DNA from: Hybos culiciformis | Lineage: Eukaryota; Arthropoda; Insecta; Diptera; Hybotidae | Direction: 5' to 3' | Assembly: GCA_964007475.1 (NCBI GenBank) | Contig: CAXFZM010000277.1 | Coordinates: forward strand, 170,290 to 234,289 | DNA length: 64,000 bases | Part shown: positions 11,344-21,667 of the stretch, piece after piece | Layout: each line of letters opens with the position of its first letter | How positions within the stretch are numbered: position 1 is the first letter of the stretch | The notes under the pieces: model-generated | Database searches by the model: none | The model's input: the letters and a program-made list of their open reading frames with translations, nothing else | Told to the model about the DNA's origin: nothing | Made by a program: the position numbers and the translations under genes

Positions 11344-14300
11344 ATGTATCCTGGTGGTCGAGGTAATTTAATTCGTCATTTTCTCGAATCTGAGTCTGAG
11401 GATGGATGTAGTTTTGGTAGTGGTAGTGCTGGCCGGGAAAAGAATTCCGGTGAGTAGTAGTTAAGTTAAACTGACCATATTTGTCCAGCTTAATGCTGAA
11501 CATTTTTAGTTTATCGCAAATATCTCGAAAACGGTGCGTTTTATACAGGGATGTCATACTTGAAAAGTGATTCAGCGGGAAAAAATTATTAAGAAGCTAA
11601 AGTAAAATAAAATTTTCGTAACTCAAAATGTGTGCCTTGGGGGCTGTTCACAAATTACGTAACGGCCTAGGGGGGGGGTTTGAAAATTTGTTACGGTTTG
11701 TTACGTGGGGTTGGGGGGGGGGGGGTGTTTATAAAAATGTTATGATCGGCATCCTAAAAAACATATATTTTTACATCAAAAAACATGGGTATTTTATTTT
11801 GAAATGAATCGCGAACTTATTGAGGATAGCGTCTTGAATATAGGTATCCGAACTATCGACTACTTAGTTTTATGTTATTTATGCTTTATTTATGTCAACA
11901 GTCCTATTTATTTCTTACTTAATAGCTGAAAATTCCCCCATTATTCGAATCTTTTCAAATTCCGATTCAATTTATCTATTTCAGGGGTTGTTATTGATGC
12001 AGCCACAAATCCAAACAAAGGGGTTTTTGAATACGAAGTAAGATTTGATCCAATTATTCATTCTCGTTCAGTACGTATGAAATTATTGAATGAACACAAA
12101 GAGAAATTTGGGGGAACTAAAATATTCGATGGAACCACATTATATTTACCAATACTTTTATCAGGTAAAATAACAATATTTGAGTCGATTCAAGCCGAGG
12201 CAAGAATTGAAATAAAATTGATTTATAAACGAAAGAGGCCATTAAATGAATGCATTCATTTTCAACGAAAACAATTCGATCCAAGTGCTCCGAAAATTAT
12301 TCCACAACATAAGTTGGAAATATGGCCAGGCTACATAACTGCAGTAGATGAATACGAAGATGGAGTTACGTTAAGCTGTGATGTTTCACATCAAGTTTTA
12401 AGCACTCAAACAGTTTTGGAATATAAATACAGGAATGCAGTTGTAGGAGGAGAATATCGTAGTGGTGCTGGCGAAAGTCGTAATCCTAAGCGTAATCATA
12501 ATCGTACGCGTAGCCGTTCACCTATTCGACCAGATAACGAGAATAAGGTAATAACATAGAAGCACTTGGATTATGTTATTATAAGCTATTTCCATTCACC
12601 TAATAAATCCGACATAAATTCCGATATTTCAGTTGCCGTTTACATTAGATTAAGTGGAATACGAAGTGGAATATATTGACTTTTAAAAAATAAATAAATT
12701 GAATAATTTTTTTTTATAATTTTTTAATACAAAAAAAATAATTTATTTATTTTTTTTTAAATATTTTTTGTCACTTTGACAAAAAAATTTTTGACCAACC
12801 AAAAAATAATTTAAAAAAGTATTTTTTCTGATAAATTTGGAATCCGAACCCTAACTTAAGTGGAATATGAAAAAGGGAAATAGAAATACAGGAATTTATT
12901 TTTATATGGGCATTTACCTGAAATATTCCGGAAAACTGAATATCCCACAAATATTCCACTAATGACAATAAGTTATTACTGAATAAAGTGTTTTAACAAA
13001 ATTGTTGAAAATAATTTTGTATATAAGTCCTTAAGTATTTTTTCTATATATTTTGTTAGATTATTCGTCGTGAACGTAGCCGAAAATCGCCAATAGAGAA
13101 TGCAATTAAGGTATCGCGCTCAAGTCATCATTCTCCAGTAGATCCGCGTTTGCAAAAACGTCCACTAGAACGTCCAACAGTTGAAAAGGTAATATCTATA
13201 TACAAGTTAAATTCTTCTTTTTAAATATGTATAAAGAATATTTTCGTTTGTTGAAGATACTTTGTATTTTCTCTTTTAACTCTATTAACAAACTAAAAAC
13301 CAGAAACTATGTATATCAAGACAAACTCTTACAAACAACATTTGAGAAACAACTTTCCTTTTTTTGAAGTTTATACTTCTTTAGCGACGTTGGAAGAAAT
13401 TTGGTAGAGGGTAAAAATCCATTTTCATATAGAATTTTTCTGAGAATCGTCATCATTTTTCTGAGAATCGGCCGTCATCATTTTTTTCAAATATTAAAAA
13501 AAAAAACAAACCATAATTGGTTTCGAACCTGGCACCATCAGACTTATTAGTCTGGTGTTCTATCCACTAAGCCATATGGCCATATAATTTTTGCTTTCTA
13601 AAGAGTATTCTTCTAAATAATATAAATAATATAGTTCAACTTCTGTTTTGTTCTTTAATACGGTTAGTGGAATGAAATAAACGGGTTCATGAATACGATT
13701 AGGAAGGAAGGAAATAAGCGAGAAATTTTTAAAATAAATTCCGGCGATTTTAATTATTAAAGAAGACAAGTGCTCTTTTATGTTATTTTAGAAAGCTAAA
13801 ATCATAAGGGCAATATGGCTGAGTGGATAGAATATCGGATTACAATTCTGAAGGTGCCAAGTTCGATCCCCCGATACTGAGAATTTTATGAAATTTTTTT
13901 TTTTTTTAATTTTTTTAACATAATAATGTAGTTACGCCAAATACAAAATACCAAAGAGGGAGAGACAATAAATTGGTCAATTAATTTTTGCAGATTGATC
14001 TAATTAATTTCCGTAAAGCGTCATAATTTTTAAAGTTAAAATTTTTCTCTTAATTTAAGTATCTGTACTTCGTTTTGGTAAATATTCACAGCTTTTTCGT
14101 GCAATCTTATTTTCACAATAGAATTAACATAATCTTGTGATCATTCATAAAAAATTTAGACACCGGATAATAGGTATATCACTAAAGTCCCAACTAATTT
14201 TCAAACATGTTTTACCACTTACTATGACAAGACAGTTATATGTATATATCAGGGACGAATCCTTCATATATTGAACTTCCGTAGAAAACATTTTAATATT

Positions 14301-17300
14301 TAACAAATAAAAACATAGGTTAAAATTTAAATACTGCATTCAATAGAAATTACCCCTATATTACGCTTTATTTACAATAGGTACATATTTTCCTAAAGGC
14401 TTCCTAATATTAAGAAAGAATGCAAAATTTTAATTCATTATTATGATTACAAAAAATTTCCCATTCAAAGAGAATTTTGGTATAGATGTCGCTTTTGAAT
14501 ACTGAAATTTCTTCTCATAGTAAAATTTTTGAAATCATTATTTTTTGTATAGAATTTTTATTAACAGCTAAATTTCATAGCAAGCGTTAAACTAAATTTC
14601 AATAAAGCAAATAATGATTTCAAATTATGCATTCTCAATAATGTGAAGGGATAAAAATTAAATTCCCTTTAATATCAGAGACACTAAAGTTACCGTCTAA
14701 ATTAGGAAAGGGAATTATGTATAAGAATATGAATAATGAGTGAAGGAAATTTATTATACTAATTTGATTTTGTTTGGTGATTTCAAGATACAATAAGACG
14801 ATATAATTTTTAAATATTCAAATAATTCAAATTAAATTCACTTAAAAAACATTCTCACTCAATAATGAGTGAAGGAAATTTATTATACTAATTTGATTTT
14901 GTTTGGTGATTTCAAGATACAATAAGACGATATAATTTTTAAATATTCAAATAATTCAAATTAAATTAACTTAAAAAACATTCTCACTCAATAATGAGTG
15001 AAGGAAATTTATTATACTAATTTGATTTTGTTTGGTGATTTCAAGATACAATAAGACGATATAATTTTTAAATATTCAAATAATTCAAATTAAATTAACT
15101 TAAAAAACATTCGGATCAATAATTAACATTAAATGTACCTAAATTAACTTCAAAATAATTAAAATGAACCTATGTAATTCAGATCATTTCAATATCTTGC
15201 CTTATTTAATATGGTGTTATATCTAAGTATAAAAAATATTAAATTCTATTAGTGTGCTTCCCATATTGAAAAACTTACGCTTCGTGCCTGGTATATATGT
15301 ATTTAAACAAGCATTTGTTAATCCTGTTGTAGTTAATAAGATAATAAACGCTAAAAAAAGTACGAATTTCCCGGGAGAAAAATAAATAAGAAAAGTTATC
15401 ACATTTCATTTCATGTTTCATGTTTTTGTTTTATTTTTTTTACAGAGATCATGTAACCACTAAAGTTATAAACATTATATCCTATAAAACAAATTTATAA
15501 TATTGGACGCACTAAACTCGTTACAAATAATTTTATTAAAGCCTTGAGAAACAACATAGGTATATTTTGGCATTGATAGTATAGATATCGATCAAGTAAT
15601 TTATCATTATAGGTTTTCCCGGCTCAAAATATGCAAAAAAAAAATTTTTCAAAATAGGTAGCTCTGGTGAAATAAAGATTACCAGACCAAAAATTTTGGG
15701 TAGGAATTCATAATTATCGTACACTTTTTTAATTTCAAATATATGTATATATAGGGCCCAATATTACAAGCAAAAAAATTACATATTCTACCAATAAAAA
15801 AATTATGTTCAAAAAAATTAAAAATTATTATTTTTAAAAAAATTAAAAAAAAAAATTTATTCATTGGGGGGAATCGAACCTGACACCTTCACTCTTATAT
15901 TCAGATGTTCTAGCCACCAAGCCATGCCCATATGATTTTAGATTTCTAAAATATAATAAAAAAATTCTAATAAACCATTCATTTTTGAAGTTTATACTTC
16001 TTTAGCGGCGTTGGAAGAAATTTGGTAGAGGGTAAAAATCCATTTTCATATAGAATTTTTCTGAGAATCGTCATCATTTTTCTGAGAATCGTCCGTCATC
16101 ATTTTTCAAATATTAAAAAAAAAAACAAATCATAATTGGGTTCGAACCTGGCACCTTCAGACTTATTTTTTTATCAAAAAAATTATTTTCGATGAAATAA
16201 AGGTTAGTTGGCTTAAAATTTTGGGTAGTAGTAGAAGGAGTAGGGTCCACCCGGCCCAAAAAAAATTTTTTTTTTGTTTTTAATTGTAAAAGTTACCTGT
16301 CGTTAAATGAACGTGGCCGGCATGAAAATTTTGGATCGGAGCAGGAGGCGAGGGAGTCTCCTACCCAAAAAAGACCAAAATTTTTTTTATCAAAAAAATT
16401 ATTTTCGATGAAATAAAGGTTAGTTGGCTTAAAATTTTGGGTATTAGTAGAAGGAGTAGGGTCCACCCGGCCCAAAAAAATTGTTATTTTATTTTTTTAA
16501 TTATAAACGTTACCTGTCGTTAAATGAACGTGGCCGGCATGAAAATTTTTGATCGGATCAGGAGGGGGAGGGGGTCTCCTACCCAAAAAAGACCAACATT
16601 TTTTTTTTATCAAAAAAATTATTTTCGATGAAATAAAGGTTAGTTGGCTTAAAATTTTGGGTAGTAGTAGAAGGAGTAGGGTCGACCCGGCCAAAAAAAA
16701 AACACACGAAGCAGTCATAGAACTGCCGACAGAAGTTTATGCTTAAAGATTTAAAAACTATGAATATCAGTGGCTACAAATAATGGGCTGCTCAGTACAA
16801 AATGTAAATTAAAATAAAAATCAGTCCATCAGTCCAAAAGCAGTCCATTATTTGTAGCCACTGTTATTTCATAGTTTTTAAATCTTTAAGTATAAACTTC
16901 TGTCGGCAGTTCTATGACTGCTTCGTGTGTTTTTTAAATTAACTTTGGACACCCATCATCGTTTCTCATAAATCGTGATGGAATCGTTGTTGATCGTAAA
17001 AATCCTAAAAAAATGAGAATTTTTTTTTGTTGATAGAATAGTGTAGAGAAAAAATTAATTTGTTTGTTTTGATTTTTTTTTTTTTTGATTTTTTTCAACA
17101 TATGATATGAATTCATGAATTAATTCATAATCATGTGTATAGAAAATAATAACGTAGTTTAATCATATGCGATGCATTGTTGTCAAAACTAGCATATAAA
17201 TATTAATATTAATGTTTTAACATATGGTCATATACCTACATGCGTTGTTGCATTACCATATAAATATAAATATACAAAAATTACATCAAAATAAAAAAAC

Positions 17301-17926
17301 CTTTAAATTATTCAATATTAAAAAATATGAATGAATTTATGAATATACATAATTTTACACTATAATGATATTATCATATGTAGTCCAAAAACAAAAAACA
17401 GTCGGTAGGATTTTTCGCTTTTTTTTTGTCGGAGAATTGAGAATGAAAAGATAGAGAAAAAAAAACAACAAAAAAAAACAAAACTAAAAAAATGGGTATC
17501 CAAAGTCAAAATATTGAAAGCAACATTTTTAATGTATGAACTGGAAAATCTTTATATAACTTAATTTATGCTAAAACTTAAATTAAATTAAATTATGATT
17601 TTAGTTCTAAGTTGAAAGACAAATGTGCTGACATTGGCATAAATTGCATTTGTCTGTATTAGATTGTGTGTTACAAATAAAATACGTGTTATATAAAAAA
17701 AGAATATTGAAATTTAGATCAATTTTTTGGCCAGATACGTATTTAATAAAACTGCTGACCTAGCGTCTGTTAACTTACATACTATAGGCATTTATAAAAT
17801 TAATTTATGTAACATACATTTTTATTATAGCTTCGCGCAAATTTGACTTATTCACCAGAACCACAGCCAGCATCACAGCCAGCATCACAGCCAGCATCAC
17901 AGCCAGCATCACCGGAAAGTCAATAA
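11344..17926 (+). CDS. Piwi-type Argonaute N-terminal region protein without PAZ/MID/PIWI, four exons
   Basis: Exons are 11344-11449 (donor GTGAGT), 11985-12547 (acceptor TTTCAG, donor GTAATA), 13060-13188 (acceptor TTTTGTTAG, donor GTAATA) and 17831-17926 (acceptor TTATTATAG, stop TAA at 17924-17926). The phases agree (1, 0, 0) and give one 297-residue reading. Exon 2 carries Piwi-family landmarks in order: VFEYEVRFDP, then RSVRMKLL, KIFDGTTLYLP, FDPSAPKIIPQHKLEIWPGY, and SCDVSHQVLSTQTVLE. These are the Argonaute N domain and linker 1 leading to PAZ. Instead of PAZ the protein continues into RSRSPIRP, RRERSRKSP and finally four QPAS repeats. About 20-25 residues of the usual linker before FDPSAP are also missing. 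Without MID and PIWI it can neither hold a guide 5' end nor slice. It could be a decayed duplicate, or a new protein that keeps the Piwi N-domain surface. The open frame and clean splice sites argue that it is intact. Confidence 0.8.
11641..11745 (+). mobile_element. Fragment of a transposon end in intron 1
   Basis: GGGGGCTGTTCACAAATTAC followed by GTAACGGCC, a G run and TTGTTACG words resembles a transposon terminal motif that is common in insect genomes. No matching opposite end was found, so this is a fragment within intron 1 of the Piwi-like gene. Confidence 0.45.
12548..13059. other. Intron 2 of the Piwi-like gene
   Basis: The intron contains imperfect inverted similarity around GATTAAGTGGAATACGAAGTG (12648-12668) and CGAACCCTAACTTAAGTGGA (12846-12865), suggesting an old MITE. 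No gene is seen. Confidence 0.4.
13366..13590 (-). mobile_element. tRNA-derived SINE-like repeat, copy 1
   Basis: On the minus strand, 13590 to 13515 contains an internal RNA polymerase III promoter of tRNA type: box A TGGCTTAGTGG and box B GGTTCGAAACC. The 3' portion, TTCTGAGAATCG repeats and GGTAGAGGGTAAAAATCC ending at a GAAGTTTATACTTC palindrome, recurs at 15981-16170 and on the opposite strand at 56041-56125. The stems do not form a clean cloverleaf, so this is not a functional tRNA gene. Confidence 0.6.
13806..13880 (+). mobile_element. tRNA-like head, SINE or tRNA relic
   Basis: TGGCTGAGTGG (box A) and AGTTCGATCCC (box B) are 35 bp apart, which is tRNA spacing. The anticodon arm does not pair well. 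It is about 220 bp from the similar head on the other strand. Confidence 0.5.
14732..15113. repeat. 129-bp tandem repeat, three copies
   Basis: AATAATGAGTGAAGGAAATT starts at 14732, 14861 and 14990. The copies are almost identical: one C/A difference was seen (AATTCACTT versus AATTAACTT), and the third copy breaks off at ACATTCGGATC. It lies in intron 3 of the Piwi-like gene. Confidence 0.9.
15620..15710 (+). repeat. Diverged copy of the 1-290 repeat unit
   Basis: CGGCTCAAAATATGCAAAAA, then AAAATAGGTAGCTCTGGTGA and AAATTTTGGGTAGG, follow the same order as one unit of the array at 1-290. Confidence 0.6.
15866..15935 (-). mobile_element. tRNA-like head, SINE relic
   Basis: On the minus strand TGGCTTGGTGG (box A) and GGTTCGATTCC (box B) are spaced as in tRNA genes. 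The head is flanked by A/T runs and lies just ahead of the second SINE-like copy. Confidence 0.5.
15981..16170 (-). mobile_element. SINE-like repeat, copy 2 (truncated)
   Basis: It matches copy 1 from the GAAGTTTATACTTC palindrome through GGTAGAGGGTAAAAATCC to GGTTCGAACCTGGCACC, then breaks at ACTTATT where the 218-bp tandem repeat begins. Box A is therefore lost. Confidence 0.65.
16168..16700. repeat. ~218-bp tandem repeat, about 2.4 copies
   Basis: CGATGAAATAAAGGTTAGTT recurs at about 16190, 16406 and 16626 (periods 216 and 220). Each unit has GGCTTAAAATTTTGGGTA, GTAGAAGGAGTAGGGTC and, between units, GTTAAATGAACGTGGCCGGC. Open frames on both strands here are by-products of the repeat. It abuts the inverted repeat at 16700-16935. 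Confidence 0.85.
16700..16935. mobile_element. Inverted-repeat element, arms ~90 bp
   Basis: ACACACGAAGCAGTCATAGA at the left is mirrored by TCTATGACTGCTTCGTGTGT at the right. Complementarity runs through GTTTATGCTTAAAGATTTAA and GTGGCTACAAATAATGG. A ~50-bp spacer with CAGTCCATCAGTCCAAAAGC lies between the arms. One arm alone recurs at 298-440. Confidence 0.8.
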
Positions 17927-18098
17927 ATCCTATTATAAACTATTTACTGGTATATTGTTAATTTTTTTTATATTTAAAATACGATTTTAAATTTATATAA
18001 TTTTATTCTTAATGTCAACTTAAGACTAACCCTTTATACTAATATTTTCTAAAATTAATATACGAAATATATAATCGTTTAATACACCACATAACTTT

Positions 18099-18269
18099 TT
18101 ATTCGCTTGTTTTGCTAATATTGTTTGGGCTAGCTCTAGCCGTATTTGGACGTTTCTTTTGCGGCAATGGGCTTTCCACTTGTTTTGCTTCTGAATCTTC
18201 TGGACCATCGTCATCTTCTTCGGAATCAAGTTTTTTGACATTATTAAGTTTTCTTTCATTTTCTTTCAT
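18099..18269 (-). CDS. Small acidic/basic ORF, 56 aa, unknown
   Basis: The frame runs from the ATG at 18267-18269 to the TAA at 18099-18101. It has an acidic stretch (DSEEDDDGPEDSEAK) followed by a basic, Pro-containing stretch (PLPQKKRPNTARA) that could be a nuclear localisation signal. Composition is much more protein-like than the overlapping frame on the same strand. There is no AG acceptor for about 100 bp upstream, so the ATG could be a true start; an overlapping out-of-frame ATG lies 4 bp upstream. It converges on the Piwi-like gene, whose stop is 170 bp away. I do not recognise the family. Confidence 0.4.
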   Translation of the reverse strand: MKENERKLNNVKKLDSEEDDDGPEDSEAKQVESPLPQKKRPNTARASPNNISKTSE

Positions 18270-18900
18270 ACATTTTTGTGTTCGTAGTTATGAATAGGTA
18301 TATCGTATATATTTTGTTTGTTGTTTATTTTGGTTATTTTCATTAATTTATCATTATTGAGCAATTTTACGTCATTTTAGGTTAAAAAAAGGAATAAACC
18401 TTCAAACACTTAAATTAGTGTGAAAAAAATCTTTATTTCTGGTATTATTCAATCGAGAAGATAAAATTAAAATTAAATCAATTTTTGATAATTTTTTAAA
18501 ATAAACTCAATGTTTTTTAGCTGAGTAGGAATCTCTTTAGTATCATATTTGAATCCAGTTCAAGCTTATTTTAAGTTATTTTTACATCAAAAGTATAAAA
18601 TTTCTTTATAATAAATGTTGACAAAATTTGAAGTTATAAAAGATTGTAGTTAGTTACGAATAAAAATTCAATTAATTTACAACCTTGGAAAAACTTCTGT
18701 TATCATTATCAACATATATGCGACTGTCGTTGTTGGCCGCGAATATTTTTATTGATTGACATTTTTTGTTGTCAATTTAAACTATTAGTCTGGAATTTAT
18801 ATTCAATTTTTTTTTTTTTTTTTATTTGCCTACTTGAATTTTAAGTGCTTTTGTTGTTTTTAAAAAATAAAATATTAAAATTTTGTGCTCTTGATTTTAG

Positions 18901-19039
18901 TATGACGACAAGGATAAATGAAAATATATTTTCTTATTTTAAATCGATATTATTTATTGCATTATTCCTAGTATGTGGATTTTTGGGACTGGCTCGTTAT
19001 GTTGTTCTTTTTTATTGTCAGAGTAAGAGTTCACTCTAG
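18901..19039 (+). CDS. Small membrane-protein exon, unknown
   Basis: An acceptor-like CTTGATTTTAG precedes ATG at 18902. The frame reads MTTRINENIFSYFKSILFI, then a hydrophobic run (ALFLVCGFLGLARYVVLF) and stops at 19037-19039. A good donor (CAGA/GTAAGA) at about 19021 could instead splice onward. The features suggest an exon for a single-pass membrane protein, but I cannot name it. Confidence 0.35.
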
Positions 19040-20235
19040 GGCTTTCAAATGTAATTTAAAAAACAATCTTCCATGAAATAATAAGTTTTTTTTTGGTAGA
19101 TTTCTATTTATTTTTTATTTTTTTTATATATTTTTTTTTTTTACAAAAAGTTATAATTTGTTTAACATGTAATTAACAAAAAAAAAAAAAAATTAAGTAA
19201 TATTTATGTTTTTGTTTTTTTTTATCTTATAAAAAAATGTACTTTTTGTTGTTAAATTTTTCTATGTGGTATTCTGATTTTTATGTTTTTTTTTTTTTTT
19301 TCATGTGGGAAAAGTTTAACATAAATGTATGTATTACTTGTTTAGCAGTAAATTTACATAAAATGTAAGAATTTTTAAATTTTTGTACGATATATTGAAA
19401 TTTAGATTAGAAAATTGATTATTCAAATTAGAAATTAAGAATTATATACGTTTACGCTGTGTTAGATATATTGAATATGATTTTGCGAACCCTACATTCA
19501 TGTTTTAATAACAATAAATCGATATGATATTAATTTACATTTATTACTACATTCACCTCAATTTTTGACCCAATATCGTTTCCTTAATTATTTATATTTT
19601 TATAATTATTAAAATAAAAGCTAATAACAAATAGCGAATTATTATGTGCATTCATCTTTCATTTTGTAGTACGACACCACTTAGGTATAAAAACCTTATA
19701 ATGATAATCAAGTTAATCGTGGAAATGAAAAAATGTTTATATAAATCTTTCCGAATTCTCTCAAGTTTACACAGTCTTTATGATCTGCCAATAATACGAT
19801 ATATGTGCTAGCGAAACCAATTTTTTTTAGCTTTTTTTTTTTTTTACATAAAAAGCGCACTATTAATGCTATTCGAGCAAGTTTATGTTAAGAAACGAAT
19901 TCCTTACCTCGGTCTTGTGCATCCAAAACTGAGAGACGCCGTATAAGTAAAATATTTCAAATTATTGATCATTTAAATTTGTTGTAAAACACGCATAATG
20001 TTTGTTTGATTATAATAATAATAATGTTTAATTTAAATTAGATTGAATTTTCATTTTAAATTTTGAATAAATTCAACTTATTTTAAAAATTATATATTTA
20101 TGGGTTAGAGAAAATTGTTTCCATTCGGAGAATAAGAAATTCTTAACTTTATGGCTTTTGGCAGAAGCTAACAATTTATTAACCATGACATGAATATGAT
20201 TATGTATTAAAGCAAACATTTTCAGTGTTAATAAA
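19040..20235. other. AT-rich intergenic stretch
   Basis: Long T and A runs and random short frames. No gene, RNA or clear repeat was recognised. Confidence 0.5.
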
Positions 20236-20388
20236 TTAGCACCTAAATAACTCAGAACTATAAAGCGAATCGTATTTCGTTGTACCTTTAACGTGACCGT
20301 TCGTATTTAAATCCTCCCAGATTTTCGTATCTTCGATACCTTTTTTATCTGCATTATTATTCTCGAATTTATCTGTTCTTTCAGACAT
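20236..20388 (-). CDS. Possible first coding exon or 50-aa ORF, unknown
   Basis: ATG at 20386-20388 opens a hydrophilic reading, MSERTDKFENNNADKKGIED then TKIWEDLNTNGHVKGTTKYD, that ends in TAA at 20236-20238. TTTTTATAG just upstream could be an acceptor in the 5' UTR, and AAAG/GTACAA inside could be a donor. The composition is far from random for this AT-rich region. No family is recognised. Confidence 0.35.
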   Translation of the reverse strand: MSERTDKFENNNADKKGIEDTKIWEDLNTNGHVKGTTKYDSLYSSELFRC

Positions 20389-20956
20389 AATGGAATTTAT
20401 TGATTCTATAAAAATTAAAAATTTATCTTATTGTTTTTGGTCATACAATTTGTTTTTTGTATCCTGGACATAGTATAGTATATATAGATAAAACTTGGAA
20501 AAAAAAATAATAAGAAAAAAAAAAAATAAAAATTAATAAGTTAAATTAAAAAAATAAAATAAAAAAAAGAATCTTGAATAATTACATTTACTTGAAAGAA
20601 ACGTTTTACTATTATTTATAGTAGTGCTTTCTGTGTTGAAGATTTGACGTTATTAAGTAAAAATTGAATTAATTACAATTTTCCCTTCTAGACAAGAAAG
20701 TAGGAAAATATATAAAATTTTTTTTTTTAACTGTCGTCCATAAAGACTGAAAATTTTCATTAAAATATTGTGAAATGTCTTGAAATAAATATTATTACAT
20801 TAAAAATATGAATAAAAAAAGGAAATTGATTAAAATTTAATAGTTTTTTTTATTATTATTATTAGGTTAGGTTAGGTTAGGTTGCACGGGCGGAGGGCTT
20901 ACCACCCTCCTTGCACGTAGGCCTGTTGGCCCTTTGTACTACCCTACTCGGCAAGT

Positions 20957-21667
20957 CTAATTGTCCTCACCGAGCCATCTAATTCCCTTAACAAACCTGA
21001 TAATTTCTTCTAATTTATGTCCCTGTAGTTCTCTGAGTTCATCCCAGAAGTAAGCCCCGAGCAGTCTTGCTCTTCTTGTTCTAACTGTAGGACATTTACA
21101 CAGTACGTGTGGCACCGTTTCCGGTTCTTCTCCACATCCCCTGCAAAGCCTATCTGTTGTTCTTCCAATCCGGAATTCGTGATTCCTGAAGATATGTCCT
21201 GTGCATACACCTGTGAACATTCTAAGATCCGATCTGTTTAGCCCTAGGGCCAGATCCGATCTTCTTTTGTCCAGGTTTCCCCACATCTGTTTGGTGTTTC
21301 TGTTCCCTTCTGTTCGTAGCCAGATCTTCCTGTGTTCATCGCAGATTTCGCTATCTATTAGGTTCTTGAGTCTTGTGGCATCATGGAAAGCTTTTAGTCT
21401 TTCCAGTCCGCCACTTCCTCCCTCTCTAGCTAGCTTGTCTGCTTCCATGTTCCCTTGGATTCCTGAGTGTCCTTTTACCCAGGTTAGAATTACCTGGTTG
21501 TTTTGTCCTAACTCTGTTAGCGATTGTATGCATTGGAGAGTAGTTTTTGACCTCACTTCTGTCTTTCTAAGTGTCATAAGTGTCATTTTGCTATCAGAAT
21601 AAATTCTGATTTGTCGCCCCGTGATGTTGTTCTGTAACATAATGCTGGCTGCCGTTGTGATTGCCAT
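20957..21667 (-). pseudogene. LINE ORF2, RNase H and C-terminal Cys/His segment
   Basis: This frame holds the second half of RNase H: RIYSDSKMTLMTLRK, then ILTWVKGHSGIQGNMEADKL, with the conserved Asp, His and Asp of the family. It is followed by a CxxC-x8-H-x4-C motif (CRGCGEEPETVPHVLCKCP), which occurs at the C-terminus of several I/LOA/R1-type ORF2 proteins. The first RNase H strand (EIYTDGSKNGEHCG) lies in the neighbouring frame near 21760, so a frameshift at about 21670-21700 splits the domain. Confidence 0.85.

Noticed and set aside
13515..13880. Genuine tRNA genes
   Set aside because: Box A and box B are good but the cloverleaf stems, particularly the D and anticodon arms, do not pair properly. 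SINE heads or relics are more likely.
16293..16746. Frames with Pro/Gly-rich strings in the 218-bp repeat
   Set aside because: They repeat with the tandem unit and change frame between units.
20863..20881. TTAGG units as a true telomere or interstitial telomeric array
   Set aside because: Only about four units, and they form the 3' end of a LINE rather than a separate array.
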